In this document: positions 1-8,319 of the stretch, in pieces | Numbering within the stretch: the first letter of the stretch is position 1 | Layout of the letters: every line of letters begins with the position of its first letter | IMG/VR virus record: IMGVR_UViG_3300020055_000117 | Location: 1 to 28,230 of that record | Strand: one strand, 5' to 3' | Length of the DNA stretch: 28,230 bases | DNA from: a virus | Position numbers and translations under genes: made by a program | Notes under the pieces: generated by a model | Seen by the model: only the letters and a program-made list of their open reading frames with translations | Database searches by the model: none | Told to the model about the DNA's origin: nothing

Positions 1-40
1 CTAAACGATCAAAGGTTAATCCTATATAAAAATGTTCCAT
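1..40 (-). CDS. Partial gene, first 13 codons of next fibre-cluster gene
   Basis: An ATG on the minus strand at 38-40 overlaps the TAA stop of the upstream fibre gene (TAATG), the same junction used at several other gene borders in this cluster. The frame stays open to the window edge and reads MEHFYIGLTFDRL. Too little is visible to name a product. Position suggests another tail-fibre or fibre-associated protein. The support is the start-stop overlap and the absence of a stop in 13 codons. Confidence 0.5.
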   Translation of the reverse strand, partial: MEHFYIGLTFDRL

Positions 41-1272
41 TATTGTTCGTACTCCGTAATAATATATTGATTAGCATCACTAGTTGTATGATAAAAGTTA
101 AATCCACTTGGTACACTGCCGCTTGTACTTCCCTGTAGTTGTATAGTTATAGCAGTAGTTCCTGTTGTTGTATATAAAAACTGACTTCTTAAGTAATGAT
201 GGCTTCTTTGTTCATCAGCATCAAAGTTACCACGAGCACGGTTATTTTCCCAAACTACTGCACCATTTACTAAAAATCTTATGAGTGTGTCACCACTGCC
301 GTTACTTGTTGATCCATTCCAAGTCTGTACACCGTGTTCAATAACTAATAAATTTCCAGCTTTTTTAGGTGTATAAGAAATACTATTTCCTACATTTGTA
401 TATGCTTGGTTGCTACTGATAGTAGTGCTGTTTCCTGAACCCATATGATAACGCTGTACATTTACTACTGGTAAAGTTTGTCTACCATTTACGTGATATC
501 CTTGTGCATTGTGCGTACCAAACGTTTGTGACTTATAAGTTGCTGTATTATCTATACGGAAGATTTCATCAGCACCGCCGTTACCCCAGAACTTAAATTC
601 ATCACCGCTTTGAATTGTCAATACTTTAGTAAAAGTACCATTTCCTGCATCACTAGTCTGTAATTCAATATCAAAAGGACTAGATGGATCAGCAATAAAT
701 CTTGTCTTATCTCCAATATCCAGATTTGTATGTACTTTAACACCACCAGCTGCATATGCAGACAGTCTTAAGTTACTTGTGTCTCCGCTAGACGAACCAG
801 TGGCTAAATGTACTTCTTCACCTTCCACTACCATATCACGAAGATTACCACTAACAGGATCTATACTTGCTAAACCTGTTCCTGCAACACTGCCTTCGTT
901 ACTGACTCTTACATTAAATGATCTGTTTGTGTTTAGGTTTACATCTAATTTGTTTCTTGGACTATCTGTACCAATACCAATGTTACCATTGTTTTTAATA
1001 TATAATCTATCCCCACTGCCCACATTGATAAAAAAGTTATCATTAGTACCAGTAGTAAGTCCTACTTTATCCACAGTTGGAGTGTTAATACGTAATTCAA
1101 CAGCGGCGGCGCTGCTTTCAAATTTAGCAATGTTATTAAGTCCTTTAACTGTTAAAGGATCATTTCTGGCAGTACCAACTGTTCCAATACCCAAAGTTCC
1201 ATTAGAGCTTAATACAATAGCAATATCTGAAGAATCTTCGTGTCTAATGTTTTCTACTAATAATGTACTCAT
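40..1272 (-). CDS. Tail fibre / virion structural protein (410 aa)
   Basis: This is a probable distal fibre or receptor-binding protein of the virion. The ATG at 1272 (MSTLLVEN) is chosen because it has a GGAG 8 nt upstream and overlaps the preceding gene's stop by 4 nt (ATGA); the longer frame would need a TTG at 1290. The N-terminal two-thirds carry fibre-type repeats such as GIGTVGT, IGIGTDSPRNKLDVN and LRINTP, which are common in trimeric beta-structured phage fibres. The last ~140 residues (from about VVNVQRYHMG) look like a beta-sandwich head, with SYTPKKAGNLLVIEHG and an aromatic end (YIITEYEQ). The whole is rich in Gly, Ser, Thr and Asn. Fibre role is inferred from repeats and neighbours; the receptor is unknown. 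Confidence 0.72.
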   Translation of the reverse strand: MSTLLVENIRHEDSSDIAIVLSSNGTLGIGTVGTARNDPLTVKGLNNIAKFESSAAAVELRINTPTVDKVGLTTGTNDNFFINVGSGDRLYIKNNGNIGIGTDSPRNKLDVNLNTNRSFNVRVSNEGSVAGTGLASIDPVSGNLRDMVVEGEEVHLATGSSSGDTSNLRLSAYAAGGVKVHTNLDIGDKTRFIADPSSPFDIELQTSDAGNGTFTKVLTIQSGDEFKFWGNGGADEIFRIDNTATYKSQTFGTHNAQGYHVNGRQTLPVVNVQRYHMGSGNSTTISSNQAYTNVGNSISYTPKKAGNLLVIEHGVQTWNGSTSNGSGDTLIRFLVNGAVVWENNRARGNFDADEQRSHHYLRSQFLYTTTGTTAITIQLQGSTSGSVPSGFNFYHTTSDANQYIITEYEQ

Positions 1273-1682
1273 ACTGGTTTCTCCGGCCAAACAACATTTT
1301 CTGGACTGCTATATGTTTCTGTAATATCTCTCAGTGCTTGGCGATAAGGCTTCCAGGCATCACGTGTTGCTTGTGGGATATCTTCCATCTGTGTCCAGTC
1401 TGTTTCAGCTATTTTTCTGTTGCGTTCTATTCGCAAATAAGTTAATGGCAAGGCAGATTGTAATTCTGTTGCTTTTGCTTCCACTTCAGACCAAGTCATA
1501 CTAAAGTCTGCTGGATCATTACTCCATATAATACTATCGTTATCGTCTACACCATTACTTTCCCAATAAACTTCCAACCATTCAGCCTCAGTTGTTGGAA
1601 TAATGTCACTTTCTATTTTAAAGGCTTTTCCGAGAGGGCGAACAATTGCACTACATGCTTCTGCTATATAATTAATATTCAT
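1269..1682 (-). CDS. Tail fibre assembly chaperone-like protein (137 aa)
   Basis: This small, non-repetitive protein sits between two fibre genes. Its C-terminal half reads YLRIERNRKIAETDWTQMED, followed by IPQATRDAWKPYRQALRDIT and a WPEKP ending. That matches the tail-fibre assembly/assembly-chaperone family (Phage_tail_APC type), in which a conserved RN..L..TDWT..PD......W..YRQ.LRDI..Q.G....WP.KP segment is diagnostic. Such proteins help fibres trimerise or attach and are usually encoded beside their fibre. It starts at an ATG overlapping the upstream stop by 1 nt (TAATG) and ends overlapping the next start by 4 nt, so its translation is probably coupled to both fibres. The N-terminal ~75 residues are unassigned. 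Confidence 0.75.
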   Translation of the reverse strand: MNINYIAEACSAIVRPLGKAFKIESDIIPTTEAEWLEVYWESNGVDDNDSIIWSNDPADFSMTWSEVEAKATELQSALPLTYLRIERNRKIAETDWTQMEDIPQATRDAWKPYRQALRDITETYSSPENVVWPEKPV

Positions 1683-3016
1683 TATTGTCTAATCTCCCTG
1701 GCTGTAATAATAACTCTAGATGCATATCCCCAGGTACCGTTATCACTACTACTATATCCAATATAAATTGTACCACTATCGCTGCTTTCTTGTTTCATTT
1801 CAAATCCGTATGTACACTGACTTGTTGATCCGGGTCTATCATATGCAATCCAGCTCTCTAAGTTCTGGTCATTATGGTCATAACCATTTTGTGATCTAGC
1901 ACCACCACCAGCTACTCGCATTCTGCTACTTCCAGACTGTTGCCCAGCACTGGTAATTAAATGGCTACTGTTAGGTGAATATCTTACGCTACGGAATACA
2001 AAAATATTGTTAGCACCAGTTGTTGTCTGGTTGAGAGGTACAAAATAATGTAACACAATTAAACTGTCACTGAATTTTGGAGTTATATTAAGTCGATAAC
2101 TTGAATTAGGTTCTCCCCAAGCGTTAACACTACTAAAGGTAGACAATACATTGGTTTCCATTACAACTTCTTGTACAACACTTCCAGCACCGCCTGTTAA
2201 ATATCCTTGGACTTCAAGATCTCCGCGACCACTTAATCGCATTTTTTCGTCATAAGTACTACTATCACTGTTTTTAATATTCCAGGTTAACCACGGATAG
2301 GTCTGACCATAGGCTGACATATCATTGTTATTACCCCAATAAAACCAATTGGGGCGCATTTCAATACCAATTTCTTCAGGACCTGTTTGATAATTATGTC
2401 CCCAGCCTTTCCATTTAAAACTTCCTGGACCATTTGCACTATTACTTCCTGTAGTGGACGAGGTCGAAGATAGTTGCAGTGTAGTTCCTGTTGGGTTGTT
2501 ACCAGCACTGTCTTTGTAATCTGCAATATCCAAATATGTGGAAGGCGCAGTAGTATTAATACCCACACGTGCTTTGTTGGTACTGTCATTTTTTCCTTTA
2601 AGGATAATATCTGCTTGTCCATATTGACAATTTGGCTCAATATGTATATCATAACCACTAGTGCCATATACGCTTCCTCTATCTCCAGCACCGTAAAATG
2701 CAACACCAGTATTACTACTATTGTTTCCACTTGAAACTAAGATAAATGCATTATCGTCTCTCTGAAAACTTGCAATATAGTTTGTGTTATTGTGTCTATT
2801 AGCTGTATTGGTTTGTGTAGGAGAAACTGTAAAGTTATTTCCAACAGTGTTGCCAACTTGTAACGAGTCACTTATTACTGCATTTGTTATGGTTATGTTT
2901 CCACTGCTGTCTGCTTGTACAATTTTATCCAACTCAATAGTAGTACTACCAGCAATGTCTGGTGCTACTAGATCTACATATCCGCTTGTATCGCCTTTTA
3001 TTCTTAAATTTGCCAT
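1682..3016 (-). CDS. Tail fibre / virion structural protein (444 aa)
   Basis: The start is the ATG at 3016 (MANLRIKG), which overlaps the TAA of the 871-aa fibre gene by 1 nt; an in-frame extension upstream to 3031 lies inside that gene and is unlikely. The N-terminal segment (MANLRIKGDTSGYVDLVAPD) and the central RVGINTTAPSTYLDIADY motif are typical of marine phage fibres with trimeric beta repeats. The C-terminal ~165 residues (after VVQEVVMETNV) form a non-repetitive Ser/Gly/Asn-rich domain ending in RVIITAREIRQ, probably a receptor-binding or trimerisation head. It is followed directly by the fibre chaperone gene. The function is inferred. Confidence 0.7.
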   Translation of the reverse strand: MANLRIKGDTSGYVDLVAPDIAGSTTIELDKIVQADSSGNITITNAVISDSLQVGNTVGNNFTVSPTQTNTANRHNNTNYIASFQRDDNAFILVSSGNNSSNTGVAFYGAGDRGSVYGTSGYDIHIEPNCQYGQADIILKGKNDSTNKARVGINTTAPSTYLDIADYKDSAGNNPTGTTLQLSSTSSTTGSNSANGPGSFKWKGWGHNYQTGPEEIGIEMRPNWFYWGNNNDMSAYGQTYPWLTWNIKNSDSSTYDEKMRLSGRGDLEVQGYLTGGAGSVVQEVVMETNVLSTFSSVNAWGEPNSSYRLNITPKFSDSLIVLHYFVPLNQTTTGANNIFVFRSVRYSPNSSHLITSAGQQSGSSRMRVAGGGARSQNGYDHNDQNLESWIAYDRPGSTSQCTYGFEMKQESSDSGTIYIGYSSSDNGTWGYASRVIITAREIRQ

Positions 3017-5631
3017 TATACTATAACCCACCTACTGCCACTACTTATCGTTACTGTTACACCACTATCAATAGTAACAGGACCTGCTGCCATTGCACTG
3101 TCTCCCACTGCAATAACATGATCTACTGTCACTGTTTGACTGTTTGTAAAGAACGGTTGGTTGGCTCTAACACCACCAGTGACATTAATGTCCTTGTTTA
3201 AATCCCATTCATCATTTGTGCCATCATATGTAATAGTGGCATTTGCACCTGCAACTGTGATACCTGCACCATTGGCCGTAGTATTATCAGTTGCATTTTT
3301 AGCAATTGTAATATTGATATCTTCAACATCAAGTGTTGCTGTGTTGAGCGTAGTTGTTGTTCCATTAACAGTTAAGTTACCGCCAACTGTAACATCTCCA
3401 CTTAATGCTGAACTAATTCTTGCATCTGCACGAGCATCAGTGTAATATAAATTGCTGACACCTTCTGCTAAATCATCAGTGTCTTTACTACCGAATGCAG
3501 TGTCAAAGTCACTCTGACTAAATGGTGCGCTTGGTGTCCAATTGGCACCGTCCCATACAAGTGCATCTCCACTTGTTGGTGCTGATGATGTTGTATCTAC
3601 ATCCGATAAATCATCTACACTTGCCGCAGCGATGCGAGCATCTACACGTACATCTGTGTAAAATAAGTTAGTTGCACCTTCAGTAAGATCGTCAGCATTT
3701 GTACTACCTGCTTGTTGCCATGCACTGCCATCCCAGATATAAAGGATATTGTTATCTGTTGCGAATGCCTGGTCACCAGCATTGTTGCCTGTTAGCGGCA
3801 AATATGTGCTGTCATCGTAAATGTTAACCTTAGCAACAACGGCTGAACCATCTTCAACAACCAGTTCAGCAGTACCAGCCACCTCACGGATCTTATTCTC
3901 GAATGACGGTGTGTTCTCTACATATGTAGCCAAATCCTGCGGTACGAACTTATTGACGCTGGCATCATATACCAGACACATCTGGTTAACAAGACTTGGA
4001 ATAGGACGTAGCTCAACTGGTGTCTTGTGACCTTCTTGTGTGTGCTGGAAGTAGACAATATAGTTTCCATTGATGTTTGTCTCAATAGCCAAGTCTTTGA
4101 CTGTAATAGCACCTCTCATAGGTGCATGGTTACCACACTGATAGTAAAGTGTATCAGGTGCGTCATTTGGTACTGTAAATGTAATTGTACCGTTGTCAGT
4201 TCTTGATCCAGTTACGCCGTCAGTATACTCTCCAAAATATGTTCCACTAGAAAAATTAGTACCGTTGTCAGTTGTAAAATACAGTGGATGGCCAACAGCG
4301 TTAATATTGATTGTATATGTACCTCCTCTATAGAACGGACCCAAGTTGGGGTTATCGCCTTTAGCTGCACCGCTGAACGTGTATGCACCTGTTCCGTTGT
4401 TAGTAACAGTATAACTTACGCTAGGCGCATTCAGTGTTGGTAATGTAATACTACTAGGTACACTGATGTTAATACGTTGTACGTCTGTGGCATTGCCCCC
4501 GTTAATATCTGGATGAGTGTCACTTACTGGTCCACTGCTGACTGCCCAACTAATTAAGTTGTCTGTTCCTGCGCCATCAATCCACTTCAAATAAAGTGAG
4601 TGTGTTTGAGTCATCTGATCAAATAGATCATATGCTGCAAAATTGTTGACAGTGTATGTACCTTGCAAGTATAATGGTACTTGAATTTCTGGTGAATTTG
4701 TTATTTCACGTCTGGCATAAGGTAAACTACTGGTTTCCCAAGTCCAAAGCCACTGTGTGTCTTGTCCTGCTTGTGGCGCAGAGACTTGAATTTCTAGTAC
4801 TTCTGGTGCAATTGCTAAGTCAACTTCAGGAATATTATCTTCGCTAAGAGTTCTATTACCAAGTTCAATACTATTGCCGCTCAAATATAAGTCACGGAAA
4901 CGATTAGTTGTACTCCCCAAGTCATATGCAATATTGGTGTCAGGAATAATGTCACCACTTACATTACCTAGTTTAGTCTGTACACGAGCATCTGTATAAT
5001 AAAGGTTAGTGCTACCTTCTGATAAATTATCAGTATCGTCTAATCCAAGTGCAGATAAATTAACAAAGTTTGCATTACCATGTAGTACTATTTGTATTAC
5101 ATCATTAGTAAATGGAGGGTTAACAAATGTTACATCGCCATTTGCAAAACTATAATCAGTAGTTTCCTGTAATAATACACCATTTAAGTAAACAAATGCA
5201 CTTACATTAGATCCTACACCTGTACTAAAAACTGTAGTAGTGTTATCGCCAGTAAATTCTTTAAGGGTAAATGCAGCTTGATCACCACCTGTTGTACTGA
5301 TCCACTCAGTACCAGTCCAGATAAACAGTTCAGCACTAGTACCGCTGTCAAACCATAAATCTCCGCTTTGTGGTGATGTTGGAGCAGTATCGCTAAATGT
5401 TACAGCAGCCAAATCTGCCCAGCTAATATTGCCTGCACCGTCTGTTTGAAGAACGTTGCCAGTACTGCCGTCTGCTGTTGGTAATGTAAATGCACTGTTA
5501 ATCTGTACTGCGCCAGACAGATTACTGATGTGTGCATTTGCGAATTTATTATTGGCGCCGCCAAGATCCTGGTCATTATCCGTCTGCGGAATCAGACCAC
5601 TTTTGACTACAAATGGTTTATTATTTGCCAC
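3016..5631 (-). CDS. Large tail fibre protein with embedded cupredoxin-like domain (871 aa)
   Basis: The start is a GTG at 5631 with GGGGA about 9 nt upstream. N-terminal residues (about 1-60) show the VVKSGLIPQTDNDQDLGGAN and FANAHISNLSG fibre motifs. Repeats of the type NLSEGSTNLYYTDARVQTKL recur three times (centred near residues 200-220, 655-680 and 720-745). Residues ~405-515 resemble a cupredoxin: GHPLYF gives H448, and LYYQCGNHAPMRG gives C499, H502 and M505, matching the C-x2-H-x2-M spacing of the type-1 copper protein amicyanin. The C-terminal module has NLTVNGTTTTLNTATLDVED, a typical marine phage fibre repeat. It lies behind a late promoter box. It is probably a virion fibre; copper binding is only predicted from residues. 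Confidence 0.75.
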   Translation of the reverse strand: MANNKPFVVKSGLIPQTDNDQDLGGANNKFANAHISNLSGAVQINSAFTLPTADGSTGNVLQTDGAGNISWADLAAVTFSDTAPTSPQSGDLWFDSGTSAELFIWTGTEWISTTGGDQAAFTLKEFTGDNTTTVFSTGVGSNVSAFVYLNGVLLQETTDYSFANGDVTFVNPPFTNDVIQIVLHGNANFVNLSALGLDDTDNLSEGSTNLYYTDARVQTKLGNVSGDIIPDTNIAYDLGSTTNRFRDLYLSGNSIELGNRTLSEDNIPEVDLAIAPEVLEIQVSAPQAGQDTQWLWTWETSSLPYARREITNSPEIQVPLYLQGTYTVNNFAAYDLFDQMTQTHSLYLKWIDGAGTDNLISWAVSSGPVSDTHPDINGGNATDVQRINISVPSSITLPTLNAPSVSYTVTNNGTGAYTFSGAAKGDNPNLGPFYRGGTYTININAVGHPLYFTTDNGTNFSSGTYFGEYTDGVTGSRTDNGTITFTVPNDAPDTLYYQCGNHAPMRGAITVKDLAIETNINGNYIVYFQHTQEGHKTPVELRPIPSLVNQMCLVYDASVNKFVPQDLATYVENTPSFENKIREVAGTAELVVEDGSAVVAKVNIYDDSTYLPLTGNNAGDQAFATDNNILYIWDGSAWQQAGSTNADDLTEGATNLFYTDVRVDARIAAASVDDLSDVDTTSSAPTSGDALVWDGANWTPSAPFSQSDFDTAFGSKDTDDLAEGVSNLYYTDARADARISSALSGDVTVGGNLTVNGTTTTLNTATLDVEDINITIAKNATDNTTANGAGITVAGANATITYDGTNDEWDLNKDINVTGGVRANQPFFTNSQTVTVDHVIAVGDSAMAAGPVTIDSGVTVTISSGSRWVIV

Positions 5632-5664
5632 GGTTCACTTTCCCCTATAGCTGTATGTTATATG

Positions 5665-5672
5665 TATTTATT
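5665..5672 (-). promoter_or_regulatory. T4-type late promoter box AATAAATA
   Basis: Seven of eight bases match TATAAATA on the minus strand, 33 nt upstream of the GTG start of the 871-aa fibre gene in a 62-nt gap. Confidence 0.65.
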
Positions 5673-5693
5673 AAATTTACTATGTCTAATGAT

Positions 5694-6935
5694 TTATGTA
5701 TCGCCTACATATCCAGGATCCGCATATCCAGTGGACATATATCCTAAATCTGTAGGAGTATCTTCAACATAGCCTGGATCTACATAATCAACAGGACCAT
5801 ATAATGTGTCAATATCTGTAGGAGCATCTTCTACATAATCATCTATTACATAATCGTCAAGTACATAACTAGTATCTGGTACATGAACATTAATTGTACT
5901 TCTTGTAACTTTAAAATCTGTAAGATTTGCAGTAGCGGGTGTTGCTAATAATCTAAAATTCGTACCGTCAATATCTACATCATATGTTGCTACTGGAGAT
6001 GTGCCCGTAAACACTGTGCCATATTCACTTGCATAAGCAGTAGTATTGTCATGAATAACTAATAACTCAGTTACATGGTATTGTGCAGTTATTGTATCAA
6101 CCGCTTGTACTACATATTTTGCACTACGATAAGATGTTATTGGGAATGTATCAATTGCTACTTGTGTTGCAGCAGTTGTTACATCTGATGCAGTTGCTAA
6201 CGTCTGCACTCCATCAATTAGAATTTCAGTCTCTGCTTTTACTTGTCCTGAGCTAGTAACAGTTAGTGCAAGGTTGCCAGCAGTATAAAATTTTAATTCA
6301 TCATTATCAGTTCCACTACTTGTTTCTGCACTGATGTAAGTGTCTTGGTCAACGTCAATGACGCCGCCAAGACCACTCCAGTTAGTTCCATTATACCCTT
6401 CAAACTGACTACTATCAGTATTGTAGCGTATGTGACCTTGTAATGCTGTAGGACGTTCTAGTGTTGTACCTACAGGTAGTTTAACTGCGGTGTTACCACT
6501 AAAGGTAGCATCGTAAAATGTTGCACTTCCAGGTGTACCTGAAAATACTTCATTAGTATTTGTAGCATCAGGAATATATGTAAAGTTTCCTGTGCTATTA
6601 TCAAATCCAAAAAATCCTGTTTTTGCAGCGGCACCGTCATGCCAGCGGAACTCAATCCCACGGTCCAGTGCGTCATCTGCTGTGGGTGCCGTATCGCCAC
6701 CCAGTGTAAAAATTGGGTCATCAACAGTAATAGTTGTACTATTGACAGTTGTAGTCGTACCGTTTACAATAAGGTTACCAGGAATTGTTAAATTGGCAAC
6801 TGTAAGCCATTGGCCATTAGCAAGATCATACTGTAGTAAATCACCGTCATTGACTATATCACCAGGATCTAAAACTAAATCGCTAAAATTAAAATCAACA
6901 TCATAAGTGTTGAAGGCTGGCCCCATATATGCCAT
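5694..6935 (-). CDS. Virion structural / fibre protein with Tyr-Asp-rich tail (413 aa)
   Basis: The ATG at 6935 overlaps the stop of the 107-aa gene by 1 nt and has GGAG 8 nt ahead. Residues ~50-75 hold NLIVNGTTTTVNSTTITVDD followed by PIFTLGGDTAP, a module widespread in marine T4-like fibres. Around residue 155 PVGTTLERPTALQGHIRYNT precedes SQFEGYNGTNW, and the same block occurs in the 235-aa protein of this cluster. The last ~55 residues are an acidic, tyrosine-rich series built on DYV(I/E)D, YVDPGYVED and YADPGYVGD. The next gene downstream begins after a 62-nt gap with its own late box. It is a structural role by composition and context. Confidence 0.7.
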   Translation of the reverse strand: MAYMGPAFNTYDVDFNFSDLVLDPGDIVNDGDLLQYDLANGQWLTVANLTIPGNLIVNGTTTTVNSTTITVDDPIFTLGGDTAPTADDALDRGIEFRWHDGAAAKTGFFGFDNSTGNFTYIPDATNTNEVFSGTPGSATFYDATFSGNTAVKLPVGTTLERPTALQGHIRYNTDSSQFEGYNGTNWSGLGGVIDVDQDTYISAETSSGTDNDELKFYTAGNLALTVTSSGQVKAETEILIDGVQTLATASDVTTAATQVAIDTFPITSYRSAKYVVQAVDTITAQYHVTELLVIHDNTTAYASEYGTVFTGTSPVATYDVDIDGTNFRLLATPATANLTDFKVTRSTINVHVPDTSYVLDDYVIDDYVEDAPTDIDTLYGPVDYVDPGYVEDTPTDLGYMSTGYADPGYVGDT

Positions 6936-7258
6936 TATGATAACTCCAATACACTGGCAACTGCATCACAGTTTGCGCTGCTGGCTGTTGCTTGTAAACT
7001 ATCATTGGGTTCAAGGTTGATAGGCTTATCTACGCTCAGTGTTGTGTTGGGAGGCACAGGCACTGCATCTAAGATTTTTCTACTTGTTCCACTGCTATCG
7101 TCTACCAATTCAAGTGTAACATTTACATTTGCACTACCGTGTGTATTACTGAAAAACATACCGTGAATCACAGCACTGTTAAGTCCAGCACCACATGTGT
7201 AAATTGTTGTTGCACTTGTACCAACTGCGGTGTGTGCGTTCTTAAAACTACTTGCCAT
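6935..7258 (-). CDS. Small virion structural protein (107 aa)
   Basis: This is a compact beta-rich protein (MASSFKNAHTAVGTSATTIY at the start; LELVDDSS and PNTTLSVDKPINLEPNDSLQ later) with no fibre repeats. Small proteins of this style, with an ATTIYT start, a central MFFSN segment and an L.P.D.L...A motif, occur among the structural genes of marine phages, so a small head- or tail-decoration or fibre-connector role is possible. GGGAG lies about 9 nt ahead of the start. The start comes 4 nt after the stop of the 235-aa gene and the stop overlaps the next ATG (TAATG), so it is in a coupled operon. I do not recognise a specific named homologue. Confidence 0.65.
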   Translation of the reverse strand: MASSFKNAHTAVGTSATTIYTCGAGLNSAVIHGMFFSNTHGSANVNVTLELVDDSSGTSRKILDAVPVPPNTTLSVDKPINLEPNDSLQATASSANCDAVASVLELS

Positions 7259-7262
7259 TCAT

Positions 7263-7970
7263 TTAACTCCCAAGTGCAATCGCAAATGCTATTGCATCGC
7301 CTTCGCTTATTCCGCCGCCGCCTCCACCGCCGCTTACGGTACCAGGTAACCATTTGCTTTGTGCAGCATTCCATACTAATGATTGACCATCGCTAGGTGC
7401 TGCGGTTGTTGTATCAACATCATTAAGTGCATCAATACTTGTAGCACCGATTCTAGTATCTACTCTGCCGTCTGTGTAGTAAAGATTAGTTACACCTTCA
7501 GCTAAATCATCAGTTGTATTGTCTGATAAATCTTCTTGATCATCACTAGCTACAAAACTAGATCCATTCCATTTTAATACTTGTCCTGACTGTATGCCAG
7601 TTAAGTCAACATCACCTAGATCGCCAACGCTCTGGTTTGCTAAAACTAACGTAGTATCAATATCATCTGCTGCAACAAATGTTGTGCCATTCCACTTAAG
7701 AACTTGTCCACTTGTAATACCAGTAGTATCAACATCTTGCAAACTTCCAATAGTATTGTCGCCAAGATCACCAAGTGTAATCCAACCTGTACCATTGTAA
7801 CCTTCAAACTGGCTACTGCTACTGTTAAAACGAATATGACCACTAGTTAATGATGTACTTCGTTGTGCAGTGGTACCTACAGGAAGTTTTATACTACCTG
7901 TAATATCAAAGTCAACATCACTAGTACTAGTGTTAATTTTGTTAAGCTGATGATCAAAATTAATTGCCAT
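7263..7970 (-). CDS. Virion structural / fibre-like protein (235 aa)
   Basis: Starting MAINFDHQLNKINTSTSDVD, this protein carries the PVGTTAQRSTSLTSGHIRFN and SQFEGYNGTGW block shared with the 413-aa protein. It then has two copies of a GQVLKWNGTTFVA-type unit (near residues 88-100 and 128-140) and a DDLAEGVTNLYYTDGRVDTR repeat shared with the 871-aa fibre. It ends in a short poly-glycine run (SGGGGGGGISEGDAIAFAIA). It is first in an operon behind a CATAAATA late box and has AAGG 8 nt ahead of its start. It is probably a short fibre or fibre adaptor assembled from the same modules as its neighbours. Confidence 0.68.
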   Translation of the reverse strand: MAINFDHQLNKINTSTSDVDFDITGSIKLPVGTTAQRSTSLTSGHIRFNSSSSQFEGYNGTGWITLGDLGDNTIGSLQDVDTTGITSGQVLKWNGTTFVAADDIDTTLVLANQSVGDLGDVDLTGIQSGQVLKWNGSSFVASDDQEDLSDNTTDDLAEGVTNLYYTDGRVDTRIGATSIDALNDVDTTTAAPSDGQSLVWNAAQSKWLPGTVSGGGGGGGISEGDAIAFAIALGS

Positions 7971-7990
7971 TTATTTTACCTTGTTTTATG

Positions 7991-7998
7991 TATTTATG
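7991..7998 (-). promoter_or_regulatory. T4-type late promoter box CATAAATA
   Basis: Seven of eight bases match TATAAATA on the minus strand, 20 nt upstream of the ATG at 7970, in the 63-nt gap after the zinc-ribbon gene. Confidence 0.68.
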
Positions 7999-8033
7999 CT
8001 CTTACTTTGTTATTTTGGCACTTGACAATTTAA

Positions 8034-8309
8034 TTACCATTTACCTAAAGGACATACTGAGTTGTTTATTCTTGTTTTTGCTGGCATAATGCATCCACAT
8101 TCACTACACATAAACATTAAAGATTTATAAGAAGGACACTCTTTACAGATGTCCATTCTTTGCGCTGCTTTTTCATTAGATGCCAATACACCATCTGGAC
8201 AAGGTACTTCTATAGAAGTACCATCTTCTAAATTTTCATGACACTTCACATCGCTTACTGTTACTACATCTCCTGGGAATTCATTTTCTTGTATTTCATC
8301 ATTATTCAT
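8034..8309 (-). CDS. Small Cys-rich zinc-ribbon-like protein (91 aa)
   Basis: The ATG at 8309 (MNNDEIQENE) is preferred: it lies 11 nt after the stop of the glycine-rich adhesin, and a longer frame would run inside that gene. It has eight cysteines (C23, C37, C55, C58, C68, C71, C73, C86). The C-terminal half, C-x2-C-P..., MCSECGCIMPAKTR and a final CPLGKW, looks like a zinc ribbon of four Cys (C55/C58 with C68/C71 or C73, plus C86). I believe short proteins ending in CP.GKW occur in other marine T4-like phages, without known function, but I cannot search for them. Here it is embedded among fibre genes. Metal binding is inferred from spacing. Confidence 0.72.
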   Translation of the reverse strand: MNNDEIQENEFPGDVVTVSDVKCHENLEDGTSIEVPCPDGVLASNEKAAQRMDICKECPSYKSLMFMCSECGCIMPAKTRINNSVCPLGKW

Positions 8310-8319
8310 TTTCTTAACC

